A program made the position numbers and the translations under genes. 64,000 nucleotides of DNA from Nocardia albiluteola. GTDB lineage: Bacteria; Actinomycetota; Actinomycetes; Mycobacteriales; Mycobacteriaceae. The stretch's first letter is position 1. Each line of letters opens with the position of its first letter. The stretch lies in NCBI RefSeq assembly GCF_018860155.1, contig NZ_JAHKNI010000009.1, positions 62,001 through 126,000 of the forward strand, read 5' to 3'. Below are positions 26,498 to 35,598 of the stretch, piece after piece. The notes below the pieces were generated by a model, which was given only the letters and a program-made list of their open reading frames with translations, did no database searches and was not told where the DNA came from.

Positions 26498-27916
26498 TCA
26501 GCGTTGATTGGGCCGCGGCAGGGTGTCGTAGGCGGTCTGGGCCGCGTCCGGGGTGAGTTCCGGGCCGGGCACGAGCTGGCCGATGATCTCCCACGGCGCC
26601 AGCTTGGGCTTGCCGGTCAGGCCCAGGATGCCGGCGGTGGCCGTGTCCGGGATGCCGTACCGAATGCCGTTGTCGGTGATGTAGAACAGGCTGTCGCGGC
26701 GCGTGCTGTCGGGTGCGATGCCGGTCGACTGGACGAACTCGCCCGACGAGGGCGCAAGGTAGGCGGCGTCGATCCGGCTCGGGTCGACGCCGCCGCTGAC
26801 CATGCCGACCGGGACCGCGGCCGGCGGCATCGGCCAGGAACTGCCCGCGAGCAGGCGCAACGACGCGTTGCCGTCGTCGCTGGAGCGCGACCAGGCGACG
26901 CAGGCGACGGGCAGGTCGTCGCCGGACAGGAGGCGGGGACGGGCCGCGGGGAAGGCGCCGAGTGGCAGCTCGCTGACCACCGGAATCCCGCGCAGGGCAT
27001 CGGGCGGTACCGCGATCACGTCGTCCATGCCCAGCGAGTCGTCATTGCGGATGAAGTCGGCCGCCAGTGGCGAAATGGGCTGCACACCATCTGCCAGCGC
27101 CACGTACACGTCGGTGGAGCTGGTGCCGCTGACCCTGATCACCGCGCCGATCTTCACGCCGGGCACAGGACTCGGCTTACCGAGCTGCGGAATGACCGGC
27201 GGCGAGAGTGCGGGTATCGGGACGGTGGCGTCCAGCAGTCCGGAACCGATGGTTCGGGGTTCGATGCCCTGCAGTTTGAGCGAGCGCACCGTCGCGTCGT
27301 TCGCGAGGTCCACCTGCGCCCGTTTGCCGTCGAAGAGCAGGTAGTTCGTGCCGTTGGAAGCGACCAGCAGAGCGTCGCCCGAGTCGAGCGCCCGCAGGCC
27401 GGGACCCAGGGCGGGCCTGCCCGCCACCACGATGCGCGATGCCCCCGACACCGGTGTGACCGACTCGCACATCGTCCAGTCCGAGCTCTTCGCATCCGAC
27501 CCGGGCAGGGCGTCCGGCGCGCCGGGAATGCCGACCAGCGGGCCGCGCGGATAGCTCGCCAGCTGCGATTCCTTCACCGAAGTGGGGGTTTCCGCGGCGC
27601 CGGCGACCAGCCGCGCCGAGGCCAGGTTCAACACCGGATGCAGGGTGCCGTCGCGCAGCACATACAGCGCGCTGCTGTCCTTGCCGACGATGATGTGCGC
27701 GTTCCCCACCGCACCCTGCGGACGCAGCAGGCCGAGCACCGCGCAGGCCCCGAGGGCGAGCACCCCCAGCACCATGCTCACCATGAGCGCGCGGAACTGC
27801 ACCGCCATCGGATCGTGCAGCATCCGGACGTCGCGCCGGATCAGCGCGTGCTCGAACCGCTTCAACAGGAATCGGTACCCGCTGACCTGCGCCCTGGTGG
27901 TCAACTGCGTCGGCAC
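26498..27916 (-). CDS. eccB: type VII secretion protein EccB
   Basis: The protein has 472 residues. The family signature MPTQLTTRAQVSGYRFLLKR opens it, one membrane helix follows (LMVSMVLGVLALGACAVLGLL, about residues 45-68), and the rest is a periplasmic domain with repeated beta segments (HIIVGKDSSALYVLRDG). EccB is an essential part of the ESX membrane complex and faces the cell envelope. The gene converges on eccA with 12 bases between the stops. It is divergent from the substrate operon across a long, AT-richer region that likely holds promoters for both. Confidence 0.95.
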   Translation of the reverse strand: MPTQLTTRAQVSGYRFLLKRFEHALIRRDVRMLHDPMAVQFRALMVSMVLGVLALGACAVLGLLRPQGAVGNAHIIVGKDSSALYVLRDGTLHPVLNLASARLVAGAAETPTSVKESQLASYPRGPLVGIPGAPDALPGSDAKSSDWTMCESVTPVSGASRIVVAGRPALGPGLRALDSGDALLVASNGTNYLLFDGKRAQVDLANDATVRSLKLQGIEPRTIGSGLLDATVPIPALSPPVIPQLGKPSPVPGVKIGAVIRVSGTSSTDVYVALADGVQPISPLAADFIRNDDSLGMDDVIAVPPDALRGIPVVSELPLGAFPAARPRLLSGDDLPVACVAWSRSSDDGNASLRLLAGSSWPMPPAAVPVGMVSGGVDPSRIDAAYLAPSSGEFVQSTGIAPDSTRRDSLFYITDNGIRYGIPDTATAGILGLTGKPKLAPWEIIGQLVPGPELTPDAAQTAYDTLPRPNQR

Positions 27917-28290
27917 GTTACTTCTCCCGGGCTGCTCGGAAATGCTGGAATTCTTTTATTTGGGTCGGGGAGTCCCGCGTAATTATATTGCGGAGCGCCA
28001 AGCCGAAACATCCGCGAGTCGGCGGATATTTACGCTCCGCCGGGTGTTTCGAGGAGGGTCTCGTTTCTATTTCCGCGGACCTCTGGGCAATGTGTGCGAG
28101 CGCATGTACCGTTTGCGATGTGAGCGAGCGGAATGCGCCGCACGCGGATGCCGAGACAGCCTTGACTGTGGTCGCGGCCGCGCGCGAAATCGAATGGAAT
28201 CGGAACGATGCGGGCGCCGTCCGGGCGTGCCGTGGGATGGGGTCGGCCGGGGGCGCACTCGGCCACTCGCGCTGAATGACGGGGGCGACG
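27917..28290. promoter_or_regulatory. divergent control region between eccB and the substrate operon
   Basis: This gap of about 370 bases holds the most AT-rich spot of the ESX locus. On the plus strand TTGGGT (27960-27965) and TATATT (27984-27989) are 18 bases apart and could be -35/-10 boxes. On the minus strand a perfect TATAAT (27987-27982) overlaps them and faces eccB. The plus transcript would have a leader of nearly 300 bases, in which I see no known riboswitch or convincing gene. A 95-codon frame at 27988-28275 has no coding character. Confidence 0.4.
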
Positions 28291-30288
28291 ATGTCGAACA
28301 AGACTGCACCGGTTGATCAGATCGGGAACACGTGGGCGGGGTTGTCCGCGCAGGCGGCGAAGGGGGAGGTGCGGTTCCATCCGAGCGTCGCGGCGACGGT
28401 GGCGGGGAAGATCATCGCTCTGCTCGAGCAGATGTCGCACGTCGACAACCAGATCGCCGGTGGGGGATTCGACCTTCCGAAGGGATCCTTCGGAATGCTT
28501 CCCTTCGAGGACAATTCGGCGGATACCGGCGACTTTGGGAGTTCTCTGCGGAGGCCGGGGTCGAGTCCAGGCGAGCAGACCCGACTGATCTACACCACCC
28601 TCGCGTCGGACACCCTGAAGTCGAGCCTGGACAGCCATGTCAAGGTGCTCAACGAGATGCTGGACACGTATCTCAACATCGGCCGGATGTATCAGGGCAC
28701 CGACCACGATTCGGCATCCATCTTCGCTGATGTAGCGAAACGACAAGCAGCACTGTCGAATCCGTCGTCCACGACGCCCAGTGGCGTGGACAAGTTGGAC
28801 ACCTTCGAGAGCCCGACCGTCGACACCGGGGGGCCGAGGAATGCACAGGCCTACGCGGGGCGCCTGGACCACCCCGAGGCGGTCATGATCGGCAAGCCGA
28901 AGTACTACGGGGGTAAGAGCGACGACAAGTCCGTCACTCCGCTGGACGCCACCCAATTGAGCTACCACGATCTGTACTACCTCGGGGCGACCATGCAGCC
29001 CGACGCGACCAGTCGGACGGCGGGTTTCTGGTGGCAGATGGCGGGGCAGCTGCGTTCGCGATGCGACGACCTGACCACTCTGTTCACCAGTAACGGCGGC
29101 AAGAACAGCGTAACGAATGCGTGGGACGGCGCGGGGTATTCGGCTGCCGTGCAGTCGATGTCCGCCTACAGTGGGCAACTCGATTCGTTGACTGGCGGCA
29201 TGTACGGTGCGCACGGCATGCTGATGCACGTCGCGAGCTGCATGAGCGCGGTGCAGCCGCAGTTGCCGCAGGATCCGAACCCACCGACGCCGCCGGCGAC
29301 CGTGGTGGGAGGCAAGGTCGAGCAACAGATTCCGGACGGCGGCGACACCCGGCCCTACCTCGCGGCTTATGAGAACGGCTACGCACCCAATGTCGTGACC
29401 GATCCGTCGTCGTATGTGCCGCAGATCCCGGTCGCCGCGGCGGTGACGGCCGCATCGGCCAAAGACACGGGTCCGGGCGGTCCGCTCGGTAATCCGCTCG
29501 GGGGCGCGAACAACGGCGGTCTGGGCGCGGGCCTGACGCGGCTCACCGGTCCCCCGGTGAACTCGCTGCATACATTCACGGGCACAACGCCGCTCGGGAA
29601 CCTCAACGGACTGCTGAACAGCGATCCGCCCGTTATCGCGACTCCGATTCCGCCGGGACAGAATCCTCCTGGCCAGAACCCGCCGGGACAGAATCCTCCC
29701 GGCCAGAACCCGCCGGGACAGAATCCTCCCGGCCAGAACCCGCCGGGGCAGCAGAATCCGCCTGGGCAACAACAAGATCCGACAGGGCAGAACGAGACTG
29801 GACAGCAACAGAATTCGCAGGGCAACGCGCAGAATGCGTTGAGTCAGGCGCAAAATTCCCTGGGGCAGATGAACCCGGCATCGGCACAGGCGCTGTCGCC
29901 GGCCGACAGCGCTCTGCGCGACCTGGCGGATGGCCGCAAGGTCCCGCTGAGTGCGCTGAAGGCCGGTGCGTTCGGCGGGCTCGGCGGCGGGGGAGGGGTC
30001 GGCGGTGGTCTCGGTGCCGCCGACCTGGCGAAGGAGGCGGCACAGGGCGCCAAACTGTTTCCCCGCGCGCTGGCCGACGTCCAGCAGGACGCGCTGGACG
30101 CGCGGGCGGCCGCGGCAGCCCCGGGTGCAACGTCGATGGGCTCCCCCGGAGGCATGGGCGGCATGGGCGGCGCGAAGCAGGGCGAGGACAAGGAACGCAA
30201 ACGCGCCGAATACCTGTCCTCGAAACGGCACCTGGAAGAGGCCTTCGGCAAGCCGCCCTCGGTCTCGAAACCGATTGTTGAACAGTGA
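28291..30288 (+). CDS. EspB-like ESX substrate (fused PE-like and PPE-like halves, Pro-rich tail)
   Basis: The protein has 665 residues from the ATG at 28291, placed five bases after GGGGG; an ATG at 28276 is the alternative. Residues about 15-160 are helical and end in IGRMYQGTDHDSA, which fits the YxxxD export motif of PE/EspC proteins. Residues about 235-340 form a second helical block with NAWDGAGYSAAVQSM, a WxG motif as in PPE and Esx proteins. This fused order is that of EspB. The second half is disordered, with PPGQN repeats and Gln/Gly-rich stretches. Its stop overlaps an EspG gene, so it probably has a dedicated chaperone. Function after export is unknown. Confidence 0.7.
   Translation: MSNKTAPVDQIGNTWAGLSAQAAKGEVRFHPSVAATVAGKIIALLEQMSHVDNQIAGGGFDLPKGSFGMLPFEDNSADTGDFGSSLRRPGSSPGEQTRLIYTTLASDTLKSSLDSHVKVLNEMLDTYLNIGRMYQGTDHDSASIFADVAKRQAALSNPSSTTPSGVDKLDTFESPTVDTGGPRNAQAYAGRLDHPEAVMIGKPKYYGGKSDDKSVTPLDATQLSYHDLYYLGATMQPDATSRTAGFWWQMAGQLRSRCDDLTTLFTSNGGKNSVTNAWDGAGYSAAVQSMSAYSGQLDSLTGGMYGAHGMLMHVASCMSAVQPQLPQDPNPPTPPATVVGGKVEQQIPDGGDTRPYLAAYENGYAPNVVTDPSSYVPQIPVAAAVTAASAKDTGPGGPLGNPLGGANNGGLGAGLTRLTGPPVNSLHTFTGTTPLGNLNGLLNSDPPVIATPIPPGQNPPGQNPPGQNPPGQNPPGQNPPGQNPPGQQNPPGQQQDPTGQNETGQQQNSQGNAQNALSQAQNSLGQMNPASAQALSPADSALRDLADGRKVPLSALKAGAFGGLGGGGGVGGGLGAADLAKEAAQGAKLFPRALADVQQDALDARAAAAAPGATSMGSPGGMGGMGGAKQGEDKERKRAEYLSSKRHLEEAFGKPPSVSKPIVEQ
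29651..29740 (+). repeat. three 30-base tandem repeats (PPGQN)
   Basis: Three exact-length units (29651-29680, 29681-29710, 29711-29740), differing at one base, encode PPGQNPPGQN. Degenerate PPGQQ units follow. The near-identity of the units points to recent slippage or unequal exchange inside the coding region. Confidence 0.85.
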
Positions 30289-31091
30289 TATTGGATACTC
30301 AACGCAGCTGGAAATGTGACGACCTGGAGTTCCTGGAGAGGTGGCGCGAGCGCACCGGGGATCGATATCCTCCCTCGCCGTTGGCCTTCCGGACTTCGAT
30401 CGTGAATCCCGATGAGCTGCAACGGCAACGGGCACAGGCCCGGGAGCGTATGAGCGCGTTCCCGGATCCGGTGCTGGACCAGGTGATCGACAGCATCGCC
30501 CGGCCCGACATCCGCGTGACGGCGCGCGCGCTCGGTCCGGACCCGCTCGACACCTCGCGATGCGTGCGCATTCTCGCGACCCGGCGGGGTGGCGACGGGT
30601 ACATCGTTACCCAGCAGCTGGGCCAAAGTATCTGGCATGCAACGGGATATACGATCGTCGAGTTCCCGGCGACAGCGCTTGCCGAGGTACTGGTGCGGCA
30701 CCTGCCGAAGGCGGGCCCGGGCCGCCGGGGGGAAGTGGACCTGTCACCGGTGGTGAGTCCGGACGACGTCGATCATTCCCATCATCGTCCGGTGGCGACC
30801 GGCTCGGCCGACGACTACGACAGTGACCTCGACCGCGCCAGGGCCTTTGTCGAGGCGGCGACCGATGCCCGCGGCGTGATCGAGATCGAGCAGGGCGCTT
30901 CGAAATTCGGCCCGCGCGGCGTGCTTCGGCTCCAACTCGGCTGGCGAGACCTCGCGGACGACGGTCGGTACGCACTGCTCGACGAGAATCCTCCGCTCGC
31001 GGTCGGCGTCGACGCGGCCCGGCTGACCGCGCTGATCAACGCCCGGATCATCACGGTGATCGAGACGATTAAGGACGAGAACCTTGCCTGA
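30285..31091 (+). CDS. espG: EspG family ESX chaperone (first copy)
   Basis: The protein has 268 residues, with a GTG start overlapping the previous stop as GTGA. It follows the EspG pattern: N-terminal WKCDDLEFLERWRERTGDRY, a central beta block (RCVRILATRRGGDGYIVTQQ) and a C-terminal GVIEIEQGASKFGPRGVLRL followed by GWRDLADDGRYALL. EspG proteins bind the helical tip of PE-PPE pairs in the cytosol and keep them soluble until export. Coupling to the EspB-like gene suggests that protein is the client, although mycobacterial EspB itself is not known to need EspG. It also overlaps the next substrate gene by eight bases. Confidence 0.85.
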   Translation: MILDTQRSWKCDDLEFLERWRERTGDRYPPSPLAFRTSIVNPDELQRQRAQARERMSAFPDPVLDQVIDSIARPDIRVTARALGPDPLDTSRCVRILATRRGGDGYIVTQQLGQSIWHATGYTIVEFPATALAEVLVRHLPKAGPGRRGEVDLSPVVSPDDVDHSHHRPVATGSADDYDSDLDRARAFVEAATDARGVIEIEQGASKFGPRGVLRLQLGWRDLADDGRYALLDENPPLAVGVDAARLTALINARIITVIETIKDENLA

Positions 31092-33309
31092 TCCCAGTAG
31101 CGGCACGTCGAATGCGTCCGGCAGCGACGGGACCACGACTGGTTCCTCCTCAGGAGCCGACAGCGACCCCACGTATCTCGACACATCTACCGATCCGTCG
31201 AGTGTCCTGAGCCCGTGGACCGGCCTGACGGCGCAGCTGAGCGGGAACACGCTGTCGCTCGGGGATGGGAAGACGGTGTCGGTAGCCGATGGTGTGGCGG
31301 CCAACTGCGCAGCCGCGGCTTCGGATGCATTGAAGAAAGTGCAGGCCGTGAAACGGGACACGAATGACCTGTACCTGAACGGCGATTCGCCACCGACAGG
31401 TATTTTGCCGCCGGGTGATGACGGCACAAATTTGGGTGACACCATGCAACAGGAGTTCAACAAGCAGGCCAACGCTTTCGTCGACTCGCTCGAGCGGCAT
31501 GAGGCGGTGCTGCAGAGCATGGTCGATACGTTTCACGCCGCCGACCGGGAATATAAGAATACCGATGCCACGAGCGCCGCGGCTTTCTCGTCGATAGACG
31601 ACGGCGGGCACTCCCCAGTGGACGTTAAACAGGTCTTGACCGCGGTTAAGCAAGGTGATTCGGGGGGGATGCAGCACCTACTCGGTTTTCAACCCACAGG
31701 TAGGCAGCAGAGTGACACCCGCACTGTAGCCATTAAGCCCCCGGCGTCGAAAAGCCTTACCGATGATAATTTCAAAACGCTGATCGGGTCGATTCATGAT
31801 GCGAATATCGAGCAAGTAGCTGGCCGTTGGATGGATCTATTCGGCCTGCTGCGGGATTGTTTCGTCGCTCTGCAGGGCAACCTGAACAAGGTGCTACAGG
31901 GCGGCGATTCAACGGCGTGGAGCGGTGTAGGTGCTGCGCAGGCGAACAGGGCATGTCAGGATTACATCGATAGCTCGTCGAATCTGCTGTACAGCATGGC
32001 GCTAAATGCCTCGAAGCTCATGGATACCGCGGGCTGGCTGCGGCAATTCCAGGCAGCAATGCTTGCGGATTCCGCTACGTTCGCGGCCCAGTATGCACAT
32101 GTCTTAGAAAGTGATATGGGTCAATTCATCGCTTCTGTCATGGATGTGGGTCCGGCCTGGCGCGATACTTATGACAGCATCTACGCGCCGGGGGCTGTCC
32201 AGAGTATGTCGAAACTCCCGGTGGCACCGCTGCCGGCGGATGTCGGCGGCGGCGGTGCCATGTCGAATGCGGGGTCGGTGCTCGGCGCGGCGAATGGCGC
32301 CGCAAATAGCGGAGATTTGGCGAGTCTGCTCGGCCTGACGCCGAACCCGCAAAATCAGTCGAATCAGAACCAGCAAAATGGGGATGCCGCCACAATCGCC
32401 GCGTTGGAGAAACGCTTGGGGCTGCCGCAGCCGGACGCCGCCAACATACAGTCCGCCAACGGTGCGGCAACAGGCGGTCAAAATACATCGAACGGTGACG
32501 CTACGGGCGGGGCGGTCGCCGGGAGCGCTGGGGGTGTCGATGGCTCTGTGGCCTCGACAACCCATAACTCGACGCCGCCGGGCAAGACAACTCCGCCGGG
32601 CAAGACACCGCCCCCGGGTAAGACGACACCGCCTGGTAAGACGACACCGCCTGGTGGGACGACACCGCCCGGCGGGACGACACCGCCCGGCGGGACGACA
32701 CCGCCCGGCGGGACGACACCGCCCGGTGGCACGACACCGCCCGGTGGCACGACACCGCCCGGTGGCACGACACCGCCCGGCGGGACGACGCCGCCTGGTG
32801 GAACCACGCCGCCCGGCGGGACGACACCACCCGGCCAACCCACGCCGGTGGAACAACAGATCCTCGCCGAGCTGCAAAAGATAGATACGGAGCTCGGCCA
32901 AATGCCGTCCGCCGCCGCCGGTCAAACGCTCGCTGGGCAGATCTCCGATCCTTCGGTGGCGGCCGACCAAGGCTCCGCGGGTCTCAGCGCGCTGGCGAAT
33001 ATCGGGCAGCAGGTGACCGGCGTTGTCCAGCAGTTCACGAACCTGGTGGCGCAGGAGGTCCAGCAGCTGACACCGTCCATCGAACAGGCACTGCAGGGTC
33101 TCGGGCACCACGATCCGGGCCAACCGCCCTGGGACACAGGCGATCATCCTGGGACACATGCTGGAGCGAACCCGGGGAGCGGAACCGTCGTCGACGCGCC
33201 GGTCGCGGCGTCCGCACAGCCGGCGCCCGCCCCGGCAGCCGGCGGAGTGGCTCAGAGCGATGCGGGCTCGCAGGTCGCTGCCTCGCCGGAACCGTCGGTC
33301 GACGCATGA
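31084..33309 (+). CDS. second EspB-like ESX substrate with PPGGTT repeats
   Basis: The protein has 741 residues from a TTG behind AAGGA. Domain one (about residues 35-175) ends in ADREYKNTDATSAAAF, a YxxxD motif. Domain two (about 220-340) carries TAWSGVGAAQANRACQ, a WxG motif. A low-complexity part follows, with NQNQQN, then about fourteen PPG(K/G)T(T/P) units and a final helical segment (VEQQILAELQKIDTELGQM). The layout matches the protein two genes upstream although sequence identity looks low, so the two are parallel members of one family. The stretch around 31620-31960 is visibly poorer in G+C than its surroundings. It is paired with the next EspG through an ATGA overlap. Confidence 0.68.
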   Translation: MPDPSSGTSNASGSDGTTTGSSSGADSDPTYLDTSTDPSSVLSPWTGLTAQLSGNTLSLGDGKTVSVADGVAANCAAAASDALKKVQAVKRDTNDLYLNGDSPPTGILPPGDDGTNLGDTMQQEFNKQANAFVDSLERHEAVLQSMVDTFHAADREYKNTDATSAAAFSSIDDGGHSPVDVKQVLTAVKQGDSGGMQHLLGFQPTGRQQSDTRTVAIKPPASKSLTDDNFKTLIGSIHDANIEQVAGRWMDLFGLLRDCFVALQGNLNKVLQGGDSTAWSGVGAAQANRACQDYIDSSSNLLYSMALNASKLMDTAGWLRQFQAAMLADSATFAAQYAHVLESDMGQFIASVMDVGPAWRDTYDSIYAPGAVQSMSKLPVAPLPADVGGGGAMSNAGSVLGAANGAANSGDLASLLGLTPNPQNQSNQNQQNGDAATIAALEKRLGLPQPDAANIQSANGAATGGQNTSNGDATGGAVAGSAGGVDGSVASTTHNSTPPGKTTPPGKTPPPGKTTPPGKTTPPGGTTPPGGTTPPGGTTPPGGTTPPGGTTPPGGTTPPGGTTPPGGTTPPGGTTPPGGTTPPGQPTPVEQQILAELQKIDTELGQMPSAAAGQTLAGQISDPSVAADQGSAGLSALANIGQQVTGVVQQFTNLVAQEVQQLTPSIEQALQGLGHHDPGQPPWDTGDHPGTHAGANPGSGTVVDAPVAASAQPAPAPAAGGVAQSDAGSQVAASPEPSVDA
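32572..32835 (+). repeat. 18-base tandem repeats (TPPGGT)
   Basis: About fourteen 18-base units encode TPPGKT or TPPGGT; the ten central PPGGTT units are nearly identical in DNA. They form a Pro/Thr-rich stalk. Copy number is likely to vary between strains and may be mis-assembled with short reads. Confidence 0.85.
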
Positions 33310-34136
33310 TCAAGACCTGGAACCTGACCGATACCGAGCTCGACGTCCGGTGGTGCGAGCTCTCGGGTCAGAGGAATCTGCCGCGGCCGTTGTATTACAC
33401 GACGCGGATCGTGACGGACGCGGAGTACCAGCGGGAGGTCAGGTTCGTCAGTGAACAGTTGAAGGGCAAGCTGGATGCGTCCTTCGACGCCGCGCTGAGC
33501 ATCATGATCGATCCCGATGTGCGCGTGGGGATCCACGGGTTCGACGGCCGGGAGCCGCGCAATGCGGCCGCCCGGATCAGGGTCGCGGCGGCTCGCAAAT
33601 GGGAGCGGTGTGTGGTGATCACCCAAATTCCCGGCGAGACGATCTATCACAGCGGCGGCTATGTTGTGCGCGAGTGCTACGCAACGGAATTGGCCCGGAT
33701 GCTCGCCGAGCAGCTGCCCGAGATGGATGCCGGCCGTCAGGGCCGGGTGGAGTTGGCGGACGTCGAGGACCAATCGTTCGACGACGAGTGGTCCGATCCG
33801 GACTACCGCGGCGTCGCCGAGCGTTCCGAGGCATTCCGGAGTGCGCCGGCGACGACGGTCGGCCTGTTCGAAATCGAGCAGGGCAGTTCGCGATTCGGGC
33901 CGCGTGGGGTATCGCGCCGCATCCTCGAATGGCGTGACCTGGTCGACGACGGCCGGTACGTGATCGATGACAACCGCACGGTCGCGGTTCCGGCCGATCG
34001 GGATCAGCTGCGGGTCATGATCAACAACGGAATCGGCACGATCATCGGCATGATCGAGGACGAGACCGGCGTCGGTGGAAGCCTGCGCTCGGTGTCCGAT
34101 TCCGGACGCGTGTCGGTGACCGAAGAATCGTGGTGA
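33306..34136 (+). CDS. espG: EspG family ESX chaperone (second copy)
   Basis: The protein has 276 residues and its ATG overlaps the previous stop (ATGA). It shares the EspG landmarks with the first copy: TWNLTDTELDVRWCELSG at the start, CVVITQIPGETIYHSGGYVV in the centre, and LFEIEQGSSRFGPRGVSRRI then EWRDLVDDGRYVIDDN near the end. The two copies are clearly homologous (both have EIEQG-S-FGPRG) yet diverged, as expected for chaperones tuned to different clients. The probable client is the EspB-like protein immediately upstream. It ends the first substrate block; a 110-base gap follows. Confidence 0.87.
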   Translation: MIKTWNLTDTELDVRWCELSGQRNLPRPLYYTTRIVTDAEYQREVRFVSEQLKGKLDASFDAALSIMIDPDVRVGIHGFDGREPRNAAARIRVAAARKWERCVVITQIPGETIYHSGGYVVRECYATELARMLAEQLPEMDAGRQGRVELADVEDQSFDDEWSDPDYRGVAERSEAFRSAPATTVGLFEIEQGSSRFGPRGVSRRILEWRDLVDDGRYVIDDNRTVAVPADRDQLRVMINNGIGTIIGMIEDETGVGGSLRSVSDSGRVSVTEESW

Positions 34137-34246
34137 ACGGCATGGACATCGCTGAGATGCGATCGGCTGGGACGGTTCTCGGATTTGGGAAGAGGGCGCG
34201 GCCCAGGGGAGGCCGGCACCCCTTTCTGCTCGAAGGGTAGGTAGGA

Positions 34247-34594
34247 ATGCAGGACGTGGAACCAGGCGTGCTCACGGGCACTGCCGCATCATGGTCGGGC
34301 CTGATCTCCGTGGAAACGACCGAACTGGGCTTGCCTTTGTCGGTCGATGTGGATCGGTCCGAATTACAGCGTGACCCAGCTGATCTGGCCGCCGAGCTGG
34401 TGCGGCTGTGCGGGCAGGCGGCTAATCGCGCGCGGCTGGCCCGGCGCGCGGAGCTGGCGGAGGCGGGTGTGACCCGCGACGTGCTGGATCGGCTGGGCCT
34501 GGCGACCGCGGAGGAGGTGGCCGAGGCGGAGTACGCGCAGGAGGCCGAATACGAGTACGTGCCGCGGACCTGGCGCAGCAACGGGGGTGTCTGA
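34247..34594 (+). CDS. small ESX-associated protein, unknown (possibly YbaB-related)
   Basis: The protein has 115 residues from an ATG behind GGTAGGTAGGA. A short beta region (GLISVETTELGLPLSVDVD) is followed by a helix (PADLAAELVRLCGQAANRAR) and a Glu/Tyr-rich acidic end. The strand-helix order resembles the C-terminal part of YbaB/EbfC-type proteins found in ESX loci, but the N-terminal helix of that fold is missing, so the assignment is weak. Its stop overlaps the next gene, a clear YbaB-like protein, and the two may form a heteromer. No enzymatic motif is seen. Confidence 0.6.
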   Translation: MQDVEPGVLTGTAASWSGLISVETTELGLPLSVDVDRSELQRDPADLAAELVRLCGQAANRARLARRAELAEAGVTRDVLDRLGLATAEEVAEAEYAQEAEYEYVPRTWRSNGGV

Positions 34595-34919
34595 GGTGGA
34601 TATCCGTCAGATGTCGGATGTTTCGGACGCGGTCGACGAATTACGGTCCTATGCAGGACGAATGCGAGAACTGAGCGATCGGATGCGCGCGATTCGGGTG
34701 GAGGAGACGTCGCCGGACGGTTCGGTGACGGTGACGGTGGACGGCGAGGGTCGGCTGGTGGACATCCGATTGTCCCACAGCGTCTCTCGTCTCACATCCA
34801 CCCAATTCGGCCAGCGGCTGGTGGACGCCGGACACGCGGCCGCCCGTCGCGCGATGGCCGAGCAGTCCGCTCTGGTCGCGGCGTTCAACGACCCCGATCC
34901 GCCCAACCCCGACACCTAG
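34587..34919 (+). CDS. YbaB/EbfC-like (EspL-type) protein
   Basis: The protein is about 110 residues. It has an N-terminal helix (DAVDELRSYAGRMRELSDRM), a three-stranded sheet (GSVTVTVDGEGRLVDIRLS) and a C-terminal helix (LVDAGHAAARRAMAEQSALV), the layout of YbaB/EbfC proteins. In mycobacterial ESX-1 the YbaB-like EspL is needed for substrate stability, so a similar role is plausible; DNA binding is the alternative. The start is a GTG at 34587 overlapping the previous stop; a GTG at 34596 is also possible. Confidence 0.75.
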   Translation: MSEVDIRQMSDVSDAVDELRSYAGRMRELSDRMRAIRVEETSPDGSVTVTVDGEGRLVDIRLSHSVSRLTSTQFGQRLVDAGHAAARRAMAEQSALVAAFNDPDPPNPDT

Positions 34920-34956
34920 TCCCAGCCACGTGGCGTCGACGCAGAAGGACGACCAG

Positions 34957-35598
34957 ATGAACGAGGTAGTGGTTATCCCCGGGGCCTTCCGCGCGCACGG
35001 GGACCTCAATGCCACCCAGGCGGGCCTGGTGACCACCGCCGGCACCGTCGACCAGGTCGCCGCGATCCAGGCCGCCACGGCGGTGTTCGGGCCCATCGCG
35101 GCCGACTTTCTCGCCGCGTTCGCGGTGGCGCAGGCCAACCATGCGCGTGCCGTGGCGGAACTGGCACAGGTCCATACCGCCACCGCCGCCGCAGCACAGG
35201 CGGCGGCCGCGAATTATGAATCGACCGACGCGGATTCGGCCGCCGGCTTCGAGGGGCTCGCGCCGATCGAAGGTGTGTTGTCGTCCGTCCTCGGGACTGC
35301 CGCGTCGCCCGCTGAGGCGGCGCCGGCCGCGGAGCTCGGGACCGATGCCATTCCGAATGTCCCGCAGGCCAGTGCCCTCCCCGCTGCGGCCCTGCCGCAG
35401 GACTCGGATGCGGACCCGCGGTACCGATCCGAGCTCGGCAACAATGCGCGTGCCGCCGAGGCCGCGCGGCCCGGGGTGGCATCGGCAGATCCCGTGCCGT
35501 CCAAGGCAGTTCCGGTGGCTGCGACGGCGCAGCGGGAGGTCGTCCATCCCGTCCCACGGGCGGCCGTGGCCGAATCGACTCGAGCGGAGGCGCTGTGA
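34957..35598 (+). CDS. EspC-like ESX substrate (DUF2580 type)
   Basis: The protein has 213 residues from the ATG behind AGAAGGAC. The first 95 residues are two long helices with ANYESTDADSAAGFEG at their end, which fits the YxxxD secretion motif of EspC/PE proteins. The remaining residues are Ala/Pro-rich and disordered. EspC-like proteins are exported through ESX systems, usually with a partner. The next gene starts within its stop codon, so the 422-residue Ala/Pro-rich protein is the natural partner. Compare mycobacterial espA-espC, which are likewise adjacent and co-dependent; this parallel is inference. Confidence 0.7.
   Translation: MNEVVVIPGAFRAHGDLNATQAGLVTTAGTVDQVAAIQAATAVFGPIAADFLAAFAVAQANHARAVAELAQVHTATAAAAQAAAANYESTDADSAAGFEGLAPIEGVLSSVLGTAASPAEAAPAAELGTDAIPNVPQASALPAAALPQDSDADPRYRSELGNNARAAEAARPGVASADPVPSKAVPVAATAQREVVHPVPRAAVAESTRAEAL

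Noticed and set aside
27988..28275. A 95-codon plus-strand frame before the first EspB-like gene
   Set aside because: It has no ribosome site, has atypical composition, and lies in the likely leader of the substrate operon.
28030..30435. An 801-codon minus-strand frame with RILLPRRILLPRR-like repeats
   Set aside because: It is the reverse reading of the PPGQN repeats and the EspB-like gene. It has no domain or ribosome site.
29651..32835. Short regular repeats that could suggest a CRISPR array
   Set aside because: The repeats are directly adjacent, in frame, and encode Pro-rich motifs. There are no unique spacers and no cas genes.
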